From an uncultured Alphaproteobacteria bacterium (lineage in GTDB: Bacteria > Pseudomonadota > Alphaproteobacteria > RF32 > CAG-239): a stretch of DNA of 64,000 nt. Below the pieces are notes generated by a model. That model had not been told where the DNA came from. It saw only the letters and a program-made list of their open reading frames with translations, and searched no databases. Position numbers and translations under genes: made by a program. Position 1 is the first letter of the stretch, and the number at the start of each line of letters is the position of its first letter. Shown one piece after another: positions 26,607 to 34,527 of this stretch. The stretch lies in NCBI GenBank assembly GCA_934271465.1, contig CAKQRQ010000002.1:62001-126000 (forward strand), read 5' to 3'.

Positions 26607-27356
26607 TTATCCTTCTTTTTTCTTAAAATCATAAACATCGGCGGGTTCAATGACCGGATTTCCGGCCAAAGCATCACATTCCTGAGCCTGAAGATTGGCA
26701 ATGCGCTCCAATTTTTGACGATAGGTTTCAACTCCGTCGTCATCAAGCCCCTCAGGAACATAAATAGGGTTGCTCAAAGCAAAAACGCCTTTGGCAAAGG
26801 GCAGGGGAATCAATGTTCTGTCCCATGAAGTTGAGGCAATTTTGCAGGGTTTGCTGCTGTAACAGGCGCAAACAATAGGCTTGCCGGTTTTGCTGGCAAA
26901 ATAAATCGGAGATTTCTTCATCCGCATGCGCGGCCCTCTCGGCCCGTCGGGAGAAATACATAAATCATACCCGTGAATCAGCGCGCGCATCAGTTCTAAG
27001 GCACTTTGACGGGGATTCTCGTTGCTGGAACCGTTAATAGGCGTAATATGAAACCACTTGAGCAGATGAGCGATAATCTGTCCGTCCTGATGGGGGGAAA
27101 CAAGTGCGGTCATTTTACGTTTGAGCACACGGTGCTGAAAGAAGGGCATCATTGTCGCGCGCGAGTGCCAAACGACAAAAATGGCGTTGGTATTTTGCAG
27201 CGCCTGCTTGGTCTGAACAACGCCCATATATTTCCAACGCGTTGTTGCACCGGCAAATCTTGAATAGATATAAACGGCAAAAGCCACACAGCAAATGACA
27301 AAAGGCGACTTCATTATTTTCTTAAAAATGGGTTTGAAAAAAGACTTCACGAACAT
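26607..27356 (-). CDS. DUF374 lysophospholipid acyltransferase-like protein
   Basis: This 249-residue protein begins with a hydrophobic anchor. It has WHSRATMMPFF, in which the His is the likely acyltransferase base, and SPDGPRGPRMRMKKSPIYFA, the hallmark of the DUF374 branch of the LPLAT/LpxL-like superfamily. In many alphaproteobacteria a DUF374 gene lies just before waaA, which fits a role in lipid A or another outer-membrane lipid. ATG 27356 is chosen because GAGG stands seven bases upstream; the frame's TTG at 27368 is less likely. The start overlaps the upstream FliN-like gene's end region by almost nothing (8 bases apart). Confidence 0.85.
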   Translation of the reverse strand: MFVKSFFKPIFKKIMKSPFVICCVAFAVYIYSRFAGATTRWKYMGVVQTKQALQNTNAIFVVWHSRATMMPFFQHRVLKRKMTALVSPHQDGQIIAHLLKWFHITPINGSSNENPRQSALELMRALIHGYDLCISPDGPRGPRMRMKKSPIYFASKTGKPIVCACYSSKPCKIASTSWDRTLIPLPFAKGVFALSNPIYVPEGLDDDGVETYRQKLERIANLQAQECDALAGNPVIEPADVYDFKKKEG

Positions 27357-27364
27357 TTGCGGCC

Positions 27365-27613
27365 TCAAGGTCTGGTATCTGTCACGCTGATGCCGATAGT
27401 GTCGTTATCTGTGACAACAACTTCGCCATGTCCGATAAGCACATCATTGACATAAATATCAACATGGTCATTAATCGTGCGGTCCAGTTCAACGACCGCG
27501 CCGCGTCCCAGACGCAAAAGCTGGTAGACTCTCAGACTTGCCGTGCCGAGCGTGATGGATACATCAACATCAATCTCATCACTTGAATAAGCAGGTTTGT
27601 TCTCTGCTGTCAT
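27365..27613 (-). CDS. fliN: FliN-like (SpoA domain) flagellar switch protein, orphan
   Basis: The 82-residue product is one C-terminal FliN/SpoA domain: DVDVSITLGTASLRVYQLL, then LGRGAVVELDR, VDIYVNDVLIGHGEVVV and IGISVTD, as in the rotor switch proteins FliN and FliM and in type III secretion C-ring proteins. ATG 27613 has CGGAG eight bases upstream, giving MTAENKPAYSSDEID; longer versions seem unlikely. No other flagellar basal-body gene is near, and it heads a lipid A cluster. With the flagellin at 30415 it is the second filament/motor gene in the window. It could serve the flagellar C-ring with other parts encoded elsewhere. Confidence 0.82.
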   Translation of the reverse strand: MTAENKPAYSSDEIDVDVSITLGTASLRVYQLLRLGRGAVVELDRTINDHVDIYVNDVLIGHGEVVVTDNDTIGISVTDTRP

Positions 27614-27772
27614 AATTTCAAACTCCGTAAAAGACAATAAATTTGTTTTAATATATAAGGAATTTTTCAAGAGCAAAATCAGAAAAACGCTTTATTACAC
27701 AGATTTTTTTTGTGGATTAAACATTTGCCCGATTGCCCAAAGAGCGTATCTGTGGCAAAAAGTTGAGAAAAG

Positions 27773-27805
27773 GCGGTTGCAGAACCGCAAAAGATTATCT
27801 ATATA
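27773..27805 (+). promoter_or_regulatory. Predicted lon promoter with inverted repeat over the -35 box
   Basis: TTGCAG (27777-27782) and TATATA (27800-27805) are 17 bases apart, placing a start near 27812. A perfect repeat GCGGTT-GCAG-AACCGC (27773-27788) covers the -35 box and may be an operator. It supports translation from ATG 27846 and not from 27813. Confidence 0.5.
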
Positions 27806-27845
27806 AAAAGAGATGAAAATTTTTAACAAACGGGTGAGTTCTGAC

Positions 27846-30161
27846 ATGACTAAAGAAAAATATTCGCTTCTGCCGTTGCGTGACATTGTTGTTTATCCCA
27901 AGATGATTGTGCCTTTGTTCGTCGGGCGCGAAAAGTCCATCAAAGCCCTGCAGAAGAGTGTCGACAATGACCAAAATATTGTTCTGGTCACACAAAAAGA
28001 CCCTTCTGTTGAAGATCCGCAAAAAGAAGATGTCTTCCAAATCGGCACCTTGGGAACGGTTTTGCAGCTCCTAAAGCTGCCCGATGACACGGTTAAAGTT
28101 TTGGTTGAGGGGCTGGAACGCGTCCGTCTGGACAATGTGGAGCCTTCCGATGCCGGACTTGAGGCCGAAATTACCATTTTGCCGGACTCCAAAGACGACA
28201 ATCCCGAACTTGAGGGAATTGTCCGCGCGGTTTTGTCCCAGTTTGAAGAATATGTCAAACTCTCCAAAAAGATTCCGCCTGAGGTTTTGATTTCGGTCAA
28301 TCAGATTGAAGATTATACAAAACTGGCCGACACAATCGCCTCGCATCTGGCGCTGAAACTGGCGGACAAACAGGCGCTGTTGGAAGGGAAATCTCTTTCC
28401 GAACGATTCGAAATGCTGCTCGGGTTTATGGATGCGGAAATTACCATGCTCGAGGTTGAAAACCGGATTCGCAACCGTGTCCGCAAGCAAATGGAAAAAA
28501 GCCAAAAAGAATATTATCTGAATGAGCAGATGAAAGCCATTCAAAAAGAATTGGGCGACGACGAAGAAGACGAAATTGCGGGTTATATGTCAAAAATTGA
28601 CAAGACAAAGCTGTCCAAAGAAGCCCGTGAGCGTGCGCTGTCCGAGGTCAAAAAGCTCAAAAATATGGGGTCGAATTCAGCCGAAGCAACGGTTGTGCGC
28701 AACTATCTGGATTGGCTGCTGGATATTCCGTGGCACAAGCGGTCACGCATTAACAAAGACCTGAAAGTGGCGATAGACGTCCTCAACGCCGACCATTACG
28801 GATTGGACAAGGTCAAAGAGCGAATTATCGAATTTTTGGCCGTTCAGGCGCGCTCGGACAAAGTCCGCGGGCCGATTCTGTGTCTTGTGGGGCCTCCGGG
28901 GGTTGGTAAGACATCTTTGGGCAAGTCCATAGCCAAGGCAACAGGGCGTTCGTTTGTGCGGACATCGCTTGGCGGTATGCGCGACGAGGCCGAAATCAGA
29001 GGCCACCGCCGCACCTATATTGGCTCAATGCCGGGGAAGGTTATCAAAGGTATGAAAAAAGCCGGCACGACCAACCCGCTGTTTTTGTTTGACGAGATTG
29101 ACAAACTGGGCAACGACTACCGCGGCGATCCGTCGTCGGCGCTGCTTGAAGTGCTCGACCCTGAACAAAACGCAACATTCAACGACCATTATCTTGAGGT
29201 GGACTATGATTTGTCCGATGTGATGTTTGTCACGACGGCCAATTCGCTGGATATGCCGCGGCCGTTGCTGGATCGTATGGAAATTATCCGCCTGTCGGGT
29301 TATACCGAGGACGAAAAAATAGAGATAGCCAAGCGCCATTTGCTGCCCAAGATTTTTAACGAAAACGGGGTCAAGAAAAACGAGCTGGATATTTCCGAAG
29401 ACGCCATCCGCGATATTATCCGTTATTATACGAGAGAAGCGGGCGTGCGTAATCTGGAGCGCGAACTCTCGACCATTGCGCGCAAGGCTGTCAAAGATAT
29501 TTTGCTTGGCAAAGACTCCAAAGACAAGACGGTCAAAGTCACGTCCAAAAATTTGGAAAAATATCTGGGCGTCATCAAATACCGTTTTGGCGAGGCCGAA
29601 GAAAAAGACCAAATCGGCGTCACAACCGGTCTGGCTTGGACAGAAGTCGGTGGCGATATCTTGTTTATTGAGGCGGTCGATATGCCCGGCAAAGGCATTG
29701 TCAAACAAACCGGAAAGCTCGGCGATGTGATGAAGGAATCTATCGAAACGGCTTATTCGGTTGTGCGGGCACATTCAAAAGAATTGGGCATTGACCCCGA
29801 TATTTTTGAAAAGACGGATATTCACGTCCATGTTCCCGAGGGCGCCACACCCAAAGACGGACCGTCGGCCGGTATTGCGATGTATACGACTTTGGTTTCT
29901 GTTTTGACCCAGATTCCTGTCAAAAAAGATGTTGCGATGACGGGCGAAATCACGTTGCAGGGCAGGGTGCTGCCCATCGGCGGACTGAAAGAAAAACTGC
30001 TTTCGGCGCTGCGTGGCGGAATCAAGACAGTCATTATTCCCGAGGAAAATGAAAAAGATTTGGCCGAGATTCCGGATAATGTCAAAGAAGGGCTGAAGAT
30101 TATTCCGGTATCAAATGTCAAAGAAGTCTTGAAAATCGCGTTGGCTAAAATGCCAAAATAA
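27846..30161 (+). CDS. lon: ATP-dependent protease Lon (LonA)
   Basis: Lon degrades misfolded and short-lived regulatory proteins in the cytoplasm. The 771-residue protein has the N-terminal substrate domain (LLPLRDIVVYPKMIVPLFVG), the AAA+ module with Walker A GPPGVGKTS and Walker B FLFDEIDKLG, and the protease domain with the Ser674 (PKDGPSAG) and Lys717 (GGLKEKLL) dyad. ATG 27846 is favoured; an in-frame ATG at 27813 would lie only about one base after the predicted transcription start. It is monocistronic and followed by an inverted repeat at 30215-30256. Confidence 0.95.
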   Translation: MTKEKYSLLPLRDIVVYPKMIVPLFVGREKSIKALQKSVDNDQNIVLVTQKDPSVEDPQKEDVFQIGTLGTVLQLLKLPDDTVKVLVEGLERVRLDNVEPSDAGLEAEITILPDSKDDNPELEGIVRAVLSQFEEYVKLSKKIPPEVLISVNQIEDYTKLADTIASHLALKLADKQALLEGKSLSERFEMLLGFMDAEITMLEVENRIRNRVRKQMEKSQKEYYLNEQMKAIQKELGDDEEDEIAGYMSKIDKTKLSKEARERALSEVKKLKNMGSNSAEATVVRNYLDWLLDIPWHKRSRINKDLKVAIDVLNADHYGLDKVKERIIEFLAVQARSDKVRGPILCLVGPPGVGKTSLGKSIAKATGRSFVRTSLGGMRDEAEIRGHRRTYIGSMPGKVIKGMKKAGTTNPLFLFDEIDKLGNDYRGDPSSALLEVLDPEQNATFNDHYLEVDYDLSDVMFVTTANSLDMPRPLLDRMEIIRLSGYTEDEKIEIAKRHLLPKIFNENGVKKNELDISEDAIRDIIRYYTREAGVRNLERELSTIARKAVKDILLGKDSKDKTVKVTSKNLEKYLGVIKYRFGEAEEKDQIGVTTGLAWTEVGGDILFIEAVDMPGKGIVKQTGKLGDVMKESIETAYSVVRAHSKELGIDPDIFEKTDIHVHVPEGATPKDGPSAGIAMYTTLVSVLTQIPVKKDVAMTGEITLQGRVLPIGGLKEKLLSALRGGIKTVIIPEENEKDLAEIPDNVKEGLKIIPVSNVKEVLKIALAKMPK

Positions 30162-30214
30162 AATCTCTGCATAACTTTCTGAAAGAGATTGAAACGAACG
30201 GGAAAGATAATAGA

Positions 30215-30256
30215 TTAAAAGGAGAGTAAAAAAAGAGACTTTTGCTCTCCTTTTAA
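30215..30256 (+). terminator. Inverted repeat after lon, possible terminator
   Basis: TTAAAAGGAGAG and CTCTCCTTTTAA form a perfect 12-bp stem around an 18-base A-rich loop. The second arm holds TTTT but no T run follows, so termination is likely but not certain. Confidence 0.5.
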
Positions 30257-30279
30257 GATGCAAAAACGAGGTTCTAGGC

Positions 30280-30381
30280 GTGGCATTTTTTGATAACATC
30301 AACGGATTGAACGGACTTGCGGCATATGCCGCGGGCGGTTCAAATATGTGCCTCGTCTTACCCCCCCCCTACAGTTTCTAG
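30280..30381 (+). CDS. Possible small ORF with C9 tract upstream of the flagellin
   Basis: A 33-codon frame from GTG 30280 reads VAFFDNINGLNGLAAYAAGG and then SNMCLVLPPPYSF before a TAG. The first 20 residues look protein-like (helical, amphipathic) and the DNA there includes a perfect 14-bp palindrome GCGGCATATGCCGC (30319-30332). The codons for the three prolines come from a run of nine C at 30361-30369, a tract that can slip. No strong ribosome binding site is seen. It could be a real small protein, a leader peptide, or the remnant 5' end of another gene. Support is weak. Confidence 0.3.
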   Translation: MAFFDNINGLNGLAAYAAGGSNMCLVLPPPYSF

Positions 30382-30414
30382 GCTTTCCGCGCATTCGCAA
30401 CGGGGAGGTGTGAT

Positions 30415-32349
30415 ATGGTAAAGAGTATCACGCTGACGGCGTCAATGCGGAGCAACTTAAACAGCCTCAAAAACATCTCCAAACAAATGAACACGACACA
30501 GGAAAGGCTTTCAACCGGCAAGAAAGTCAATTCCGCGATTGACAATGCGTCAAGTTATTACCAAGCCAGAGCCTTAACAAACAGAGCCTCGGACTTAGAT
30601 GCCCTATTAGATGCCATGGGACAGGGGATACAAACCATTCAAGCGGCGACACAAGGCCTGACAAGCGGGGTGTCGTTTTTAGAACAAGCGTCAGCCATAG
30701 CCACCGAAGCCTTAGCGGCAACCAAAATCCCAAGTAAAGAGTGGTTTGAGTCTCAAGTCGGCGAGAACGGAGCCGTTGTGACAACCGCGCAGGAGCTCAA
30801 AGAGGCTGTTAATGCCGGCAAAGAAACAATCTGCGTTTATGGTAAAATTGATTATTTAGACAATGAAACATTAACGCTTAAAGCGGGGCAAAAACTAGTC
30901 GGCACAGAATATTACACCGGTTATACCGGACAAGACAAATTTTCAAAATTAACTTTTTCTTTTAATGGATCTATATACGCGCGTTCAACATGCGTTACGA
31001 TGCATGATCAAAGTCTTGTTTCAGATTTAGATATCACATGCAACAGTCCTTCAGAAAAAATTTCGCCTGAGGTGTTGGTAGCTCGTAAAGGAAGTGCCAA
31101 GGTTCAAAATGTGGATATCAAAATTTTCCGCGCGTCGGCCGGAGTCAGAGGAGCCTGTGGTGCGGCAATAGAAGCGGACGGGGCAACTATTAATATCAGC
31201 GGGCACAACAGAATAGATGTCTCGGGGTATTATGTTGCCGGAACATGTGCCTATGGAGGCGGAAAAATTAATTATTTGAGCAGAAGCACAACGGAAATAA
31301 CGGTTTCTGCTACCGGCGTAACTTATGACGAAAGCTGCGGGGTTTACACATGGTCAGATGCCATGACAAATATTGAGCAGGATGCCCAGATTAATATCAA
31401 AGTAAATAAAGCCAGAGCTCTAAGTGTTTTAGCAAATTCGGTTCTCGACGTGGCGGGTAACATCAATGCTGAGGGAACTTGGAATGTAGACGGTGAATAT
31501 AAGAATACCTCCTTTTTATTCATGGGAGTGGGGGCGGAGTACTCCGGAAATCAAGTCAATATCCGCTCCTCAGCCAAATTAAATATAAAGTCGAAAGATA
31601 ACAGCATGCTGTTTACTTTGGGGCGGAGTAATAAGTTAATTATTGAAGCTGGAGCTCAAATCAATAATTTTGACGGAGAAACCGAAAAAAATCTTGTGTC
31701 CGACGGATATCAGCAAATACAGGAAATAAACTCAAAAGACATAACTTTTAATGATCTGCTCCAGTCTGGAAATTTTCATTTGTCGACATCTCAAAGCGAT
31801 ATAGATTGGGATAATATTATTTCACCCAAAGAGAGCGAAAACTTGGCAAGAGTTTTAGCGGATTCGGCTTATGCGGAGCGATATAATAAAGCCTTTGAAC
31901 AGTATGATAAACTGATTGAAGATTCGTCCTATCAAGGTGTCAATTTACTCAAAAATGAGAAAATTGATGTTATTTTTAACGAAACCCACACTAATAAATT
32001 GACGGTTCAGGGACAGGATATGAGTTCCGAGACTCTGGGCGTGACAAAAGCCGCATGGACAACGGATGTCGATATTGCTAATTCTCTGAGCGAGATTGTG
32101 GCGGCGCTTAATAAAATACGCACATTTCAATCAGAACTCGGGAATAATTACAGCATAATCCAAACGCGGCAAAACTTTACCGAGTCTTTGACAGATGTTC
32201 TTGAAACAGGCGCGGATAACCTTGTGCTCGCTGATATGAATGAGGAATCTGCGAATTATTTGGCGCTCCAAACCCGCCAGCAACTCGCCACCAACGCTCT
32301 TTCCCTTGCAGCCAATTCCGCCCAGAGCGTGCTGGCTCTGTTTGGATAA
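30415..32349 (+). CDS. Flagellin with large beta-helix-like central domain
   Basis: The 644-residue protein has well-conserved flagellin ends. Residues 1-105 (ASMRSNLNSLKNISKQMNTT, then ERLSTGKKVNSAIDNASSYY) form D0/D1, and about 480-644 ends in ALQTRQQLATNALSLA and SVLALFG. Between them some 370 residues replace the usual D2/D3: VTTAQELKEAVNAGKE, LTLKAGQKLVGTEYY, then many short repeating strands such as NISGHNRIDVSG, INIKVNKARALSVLANS and LNIKSKDNSMLF. This is the pattern of a right-handed parallel beta helix as in pectate lyases and adhesins. There are several cysteines in the insert, uncommon for flagellins. GGGGAGGTG stands before the ATG. Exported through the flagellar apparatus, the insert would face outward on the filament. 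Confidence 0.85.
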   Translation: MVKSITLTASMRSNLNSLKNISKQMNTTQERLSTGKKVNSAIDNASSYYQARALTNRASDLDALLDAMGQGIQTIQAATQGLTSGVSFLEQASAIATEALAATKIPSKEWFESQVGENGAVVTTAQELKEAVNAGKETICVYGKIDYLDNETLTLKAGQKLVGTEYYTGYTGQDKFSKLTFSFNGSIYARSTCVTMHDQSLVSDLDITCNSPSEKISPEVLVARKGSAKVQNVDIKIFRASAGVRGACGAAIEADGATINISGHNRIDVSGYYVAGTCAYGGGKINYLSRSTTEITVSATGVTYDESCGVYTWSDAMTNIEQDAQINIKVNKARALSVLANSVLDVAGNINAEGTWNVDGEYKNTSFLFMGVGAEYSGNQVNIRSSAKLNIKSKDNSMLFTLGRSNKLIIEAGAQINNFDGETEKNLVSDGYQQIQEINSKDITFNDLLQSGNFHLSTSQSDIDWDNIISPKESENLARVLADSAYAERYNKAFEQYDKLIEDSSYQGVNLLKNEKIDVIFNETHTNKLTVQGQDMSSETLGVTKAAWTTDVDIANSLSEIVAALNKIRTFQSELGNNYSIIQTRQNFTESLTDVLETGADNLVLADMNEESANYLALQTRQQLATNALSLAANSAQSVLALFG

Positions 32350-32668
32350 GGCACATTGCCGTCACAAAAAAATAAACGGGTTCGGGCTTAATTTACAACT
32401 TCTTAGTGTTGACGAGCAAAGAGTCAAAGAATAATACGGGCATAAAGCAGCGGCAGCGTTCAGTCATTTGCCGTCAACACTTAGAAAGTAAATTCCAGCC
32501 CGATGATTTTTGGTTACTTTTGATCATTCAAAAGTAACGTAAAACAATGCTCAAACTCGCAACAAAAAATGATTTGGAAATTTAAGTAAGGTTTTTTTAT
32601 TTGACCTTGGATATTCGGGTCAAGCCCGAACATGACGATAAAGGGACAACCATATTTTAGGTTCGGGC
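32350..32668. repeat. Non-coding intergenic region with several related inverted and direct repeats
   Basis: I see no gene here. It holds four structures. (1) A long imperfect inverted repeat: TCGGGCTTAATTTAC..TTAGTGTTGACG (32382-32414) against its counterpart at 32472-32503. (2) A perfect hairpin GTTACTTTTG/CAAAAGTAAC (32513-32538) that may also terminate transcription. (3) A palindrome TTCGGG-TCAAG-CCCGAA (32614-32630), a type common between alphaproteobacterial genes. (4) A 16-base direct repeat GGTTCGGGCTTAATTT at 32379-32394 and again at 32660-32675, the second copy running into the 3' end of the DUF2155 gene. Confidence 0.7.
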
Positions 32669-33406
32669 TTAATTTTCCTGATTGGTAATAACAATTTCCA
32701 AAGGTTGTTCATCTTCCACAGAATCAGAAACATCTACCTCTGGCGAGGGTTCACTCTCTTCAACCAAATTTTCTTCGCCTTCTGAGGCAAACTCAATCTC
32801 GGAGTCTGCAGATTCTTCCGCGCCCGCCGCATCAGTTTTATCTGATATAGCAACCTGAATAACTTCATCTTCAACAGGTTGCGCAGGCGTCTCGGATATC
32901 TCGGCAGCCGCATCTATTTCTTCAACCGGTTTCATGCTGGTGCTGACTTTTGTCTTTTGCGGACGAACCATCGGCAGACTATCGCGCAAAGCAAGCTTTT
33001 CAGGGCTCAACAAGGCATCTTTATTTTGCGGTTTGTTCAAACATTTTAGCAGCCAAATATCATAAATCGGATGCTCAACCGCATTCAGCGCCGGCGTGGA
33101 AGAAAACATCCACCCCTTGAAAATATTAACCGGATGATCGCTTTTGTAATTATCAACCACATCGACAAATGCTGTGTTTTCGGGCGTCTCTTCGGGCGGC
33201 GTCGTCACGCACTTGCGCACCAAAATCGAAAAAGTCCCAAAATTGGCCAGTCCGTTAACCGGAACGTCAACCTCGCTGACGCGGCCCGTAATCTTGTCCA
33301 TAGCCTGAAGCCGTGCGGTGTTTGTTTCAATATCCGTCGCACCCGCGCTCAGAACAAATCCGCCGACAATCCATACCGTTGATAAAAACAAAAAGCGTTT
33401 ATTCAT
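32669..33406 (-). CDS. DUF2155 protein with long acidic C-terminal extension
   Basis: After a signal-like segment (FLFLSTVWIVGGFVLSAGA) comes the DUF2155 domain: ARLQAMDKITGRVSEVDVPV, FGTFSILVRKC, TTPPEETPENTAFVDV, GWMFSSTPALNAVEHPIYD and the second cysteine in LLKC. This alphaproteobacterial family of unknown function is usually about 120-150 residues; here a further 100 residues follow, rich in Glu, Asp, Ser and Pro, probably disordered. ATG 33406 gives MNKRFLFLST; a longer frame overlaps mlaD too far. The start overlaps the 3' end of the MlaD-like gene by eight bases, and the mlaD-DUF2155 order is usual in the class. Location: periplasm. Confidence 0.85.
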   Translation of the reverse strand: MNKRFLFLSTVWIVGGFVLSAGATDIETNTARLQAMDKITGRVSEVDVPVNGLANFGTFSILVRKCVTTPPEETPENTAFVDVVDNYKSDHPVNIFKGWMFSSTPALNAVEHPIYDIWLLKCLNKPQNKDALLSPEKLALRDSLPMVRPQKTKVSTSMKPVEEIDAAAEISETPAQPVEDEVIQVAISDKTDAAGAEESADSEIEFASEGEENLVEESEPSPEVDVSDSVEDEQPLEIVITNQEN

Positions 33407-33869
33407 TGTTGGTAACCATAAAGACGACTTCGCCGACCAAATCTTCAATCGTCTTGAAATCTTTGGTGTTTTTAAGATTATCCCCGTCTTTCAAAACGGT
33501 GTCGGAATGACCGGGATCGATTTTGATAAATTTATTGCCGATAAGCCCGTCTGCCACAATAGCGGCCGAGCTGTCATCAGGCAGCTTGATATTCGGCGCG
33601 ATACTCATCACAACATTAGCCGTGTAATCTTCCTCATCAAGCTTTTGGCTGACGACCGTTCCGATTTTGATGCCGTTGATGCGCACATCAGACCCGACAT
33701 TCAATCCGCCGACTTTCAAAAATTTGGCGGTCAGGTTATACCCTTTGACAACTTTCAAATCCGATACATTGTAAGCAAAATAGCAAAACAGCGCCGCTAC
33801 AGCCAAGACCAAAATTCCCATAATGGTTTCAACAGGTCTTTTATACATAAAGAAATTCGGTTTTATCAT
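33399..33869 (-). CDS. MlaD-like MCE-domain lipid transport protein (copy 1)
   Basis: MlaD is the periplasmic, inner-membrane-anchored ring that carries phospholipids for the MlaFEDB transporter to keep the outer membrane asymmetric. This 156-residue copy has one N-terminal membrane helix (about 15-35) and a single MCE domain with LKVGGLNVGSDVRINGIKIG, LPDDSSAAIVADGLIGNKFI and a hydrophobic C-terminal helix (IEDLVGEVVFMV). AAAGGAG precedes the ATG inside the end of the upstream paralogue, only five bases away. No mlaE, mlaF, mlaB or mlaC is in the window. Confidence 0.88.
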   Translation of the reverse strand: MIKPNFFMYKRPVETIMGILVLAVAALFCYFAYNVSDLKVVKGYNLTAKFLKVGGLNVGSDVRINGIKIGTVVSQKLDEEDYTANVVMSIAPNIKLPDDSSAAIVADGLIGNKFIKIDPGHSDTVLKDGDNLKNTKDFKTIEDLVGEVVFMVTNNE

Positions 33870-33874
33870 TGATT

Positions 33875-34372
33875 TTATTCTCCTTTTTTGCTTTGGCGTT
33901 TGGCTTTGCCGATGCCGATAATACGTTCAATAAGTTCTTCCAAGACCATAGCGTCTTGCGTATAAGAAAATTCACCCCCGGGGGCAATCATATCTTCCGA
34001 TCCGCCGGGTTCAATTTCAATATATTTGTTACCCATCACGCCTGAGCTCACAATAGCCGCCGAGCTGTCGTCGGGAAGTTTGACGGCTTCTTTGACTTCC
34101 AATGTCATAATAGCCTTAAAATTGTCATCTAATTTGGCGCCGACCACACGGCCGACATCCATTCCTGCCACTCTGACGGCATCGCCAATCATCAGACCGT
34201 CCGTCCGGTTAAAACGGGCATAAATCTGATAATATTTACCGCCGTCTTTGTGCGAAATATCATCTCTTGAAAACAAGATGATAAAAAACGCCAGCAAAAT
34301 AATCCCGAGAACAGACAAGCCCATTTTCAGGTTTTTGGTTTCTTCTTTTGTATATAATTCAAGAACTTTCAT
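33875..34372 (-). CDS. MlaD-like MCE-domain protein (copy 2)
   Basis: The 165-residue product has the same layout as the next gene: one membrane helix (MGLSVLGIILLAFFIILF), MCE domain with RTDGLMIGDAVRVAGMDVG and LPDDSSAAIVSSGVMGNKYI, and a C-terminal helical segment (LEELIERIIGIG) that in MlaD lines the central pore. The two paralogues share LPDDSSAAIV and the flanking motif but differ elsewhere, so the duplication is old. A tail rich in Lys replaces the hydrophobic end. They may form a mixed ring or two separate ones. Confidence 0.87.
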   Translation of the reverse strand: MKVLELYTKEETKNLKMGLSVLGIILLAFFIILFSRDDISHKDGGKYYQIYARFNRTDGLMIGDAVRVAGMDVGRVVGAKLDDNFKAIMTLEVKEAVKLPDDSSAAIVSSGVMGNKYIEIEPGGSEDMIAPGGEFSYTQDAMVLEELIERIIGIGKAKRQSKKGE

Positions 34373-34527
34373 AACTTTTGTTCCGTCTTTTGTTTAATTT
34401 TATTCAGAATATAAAATAAAATAATCCTTTTGTCATCAAAGATTTTGAAAAATGAAAATAATTGTTAAAATTTAAAAAATATCTGCTAAGATAAAAGAAA
34501 TTACAAAAACAAAAATCGGAAAAACGA

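Noticed and set aside
29025..29774. Long minus-strand open frame opposite lon
   Set aside because: Shadow of the conserved lon coding sequence; His/Phe/Gln-rich, without motif.
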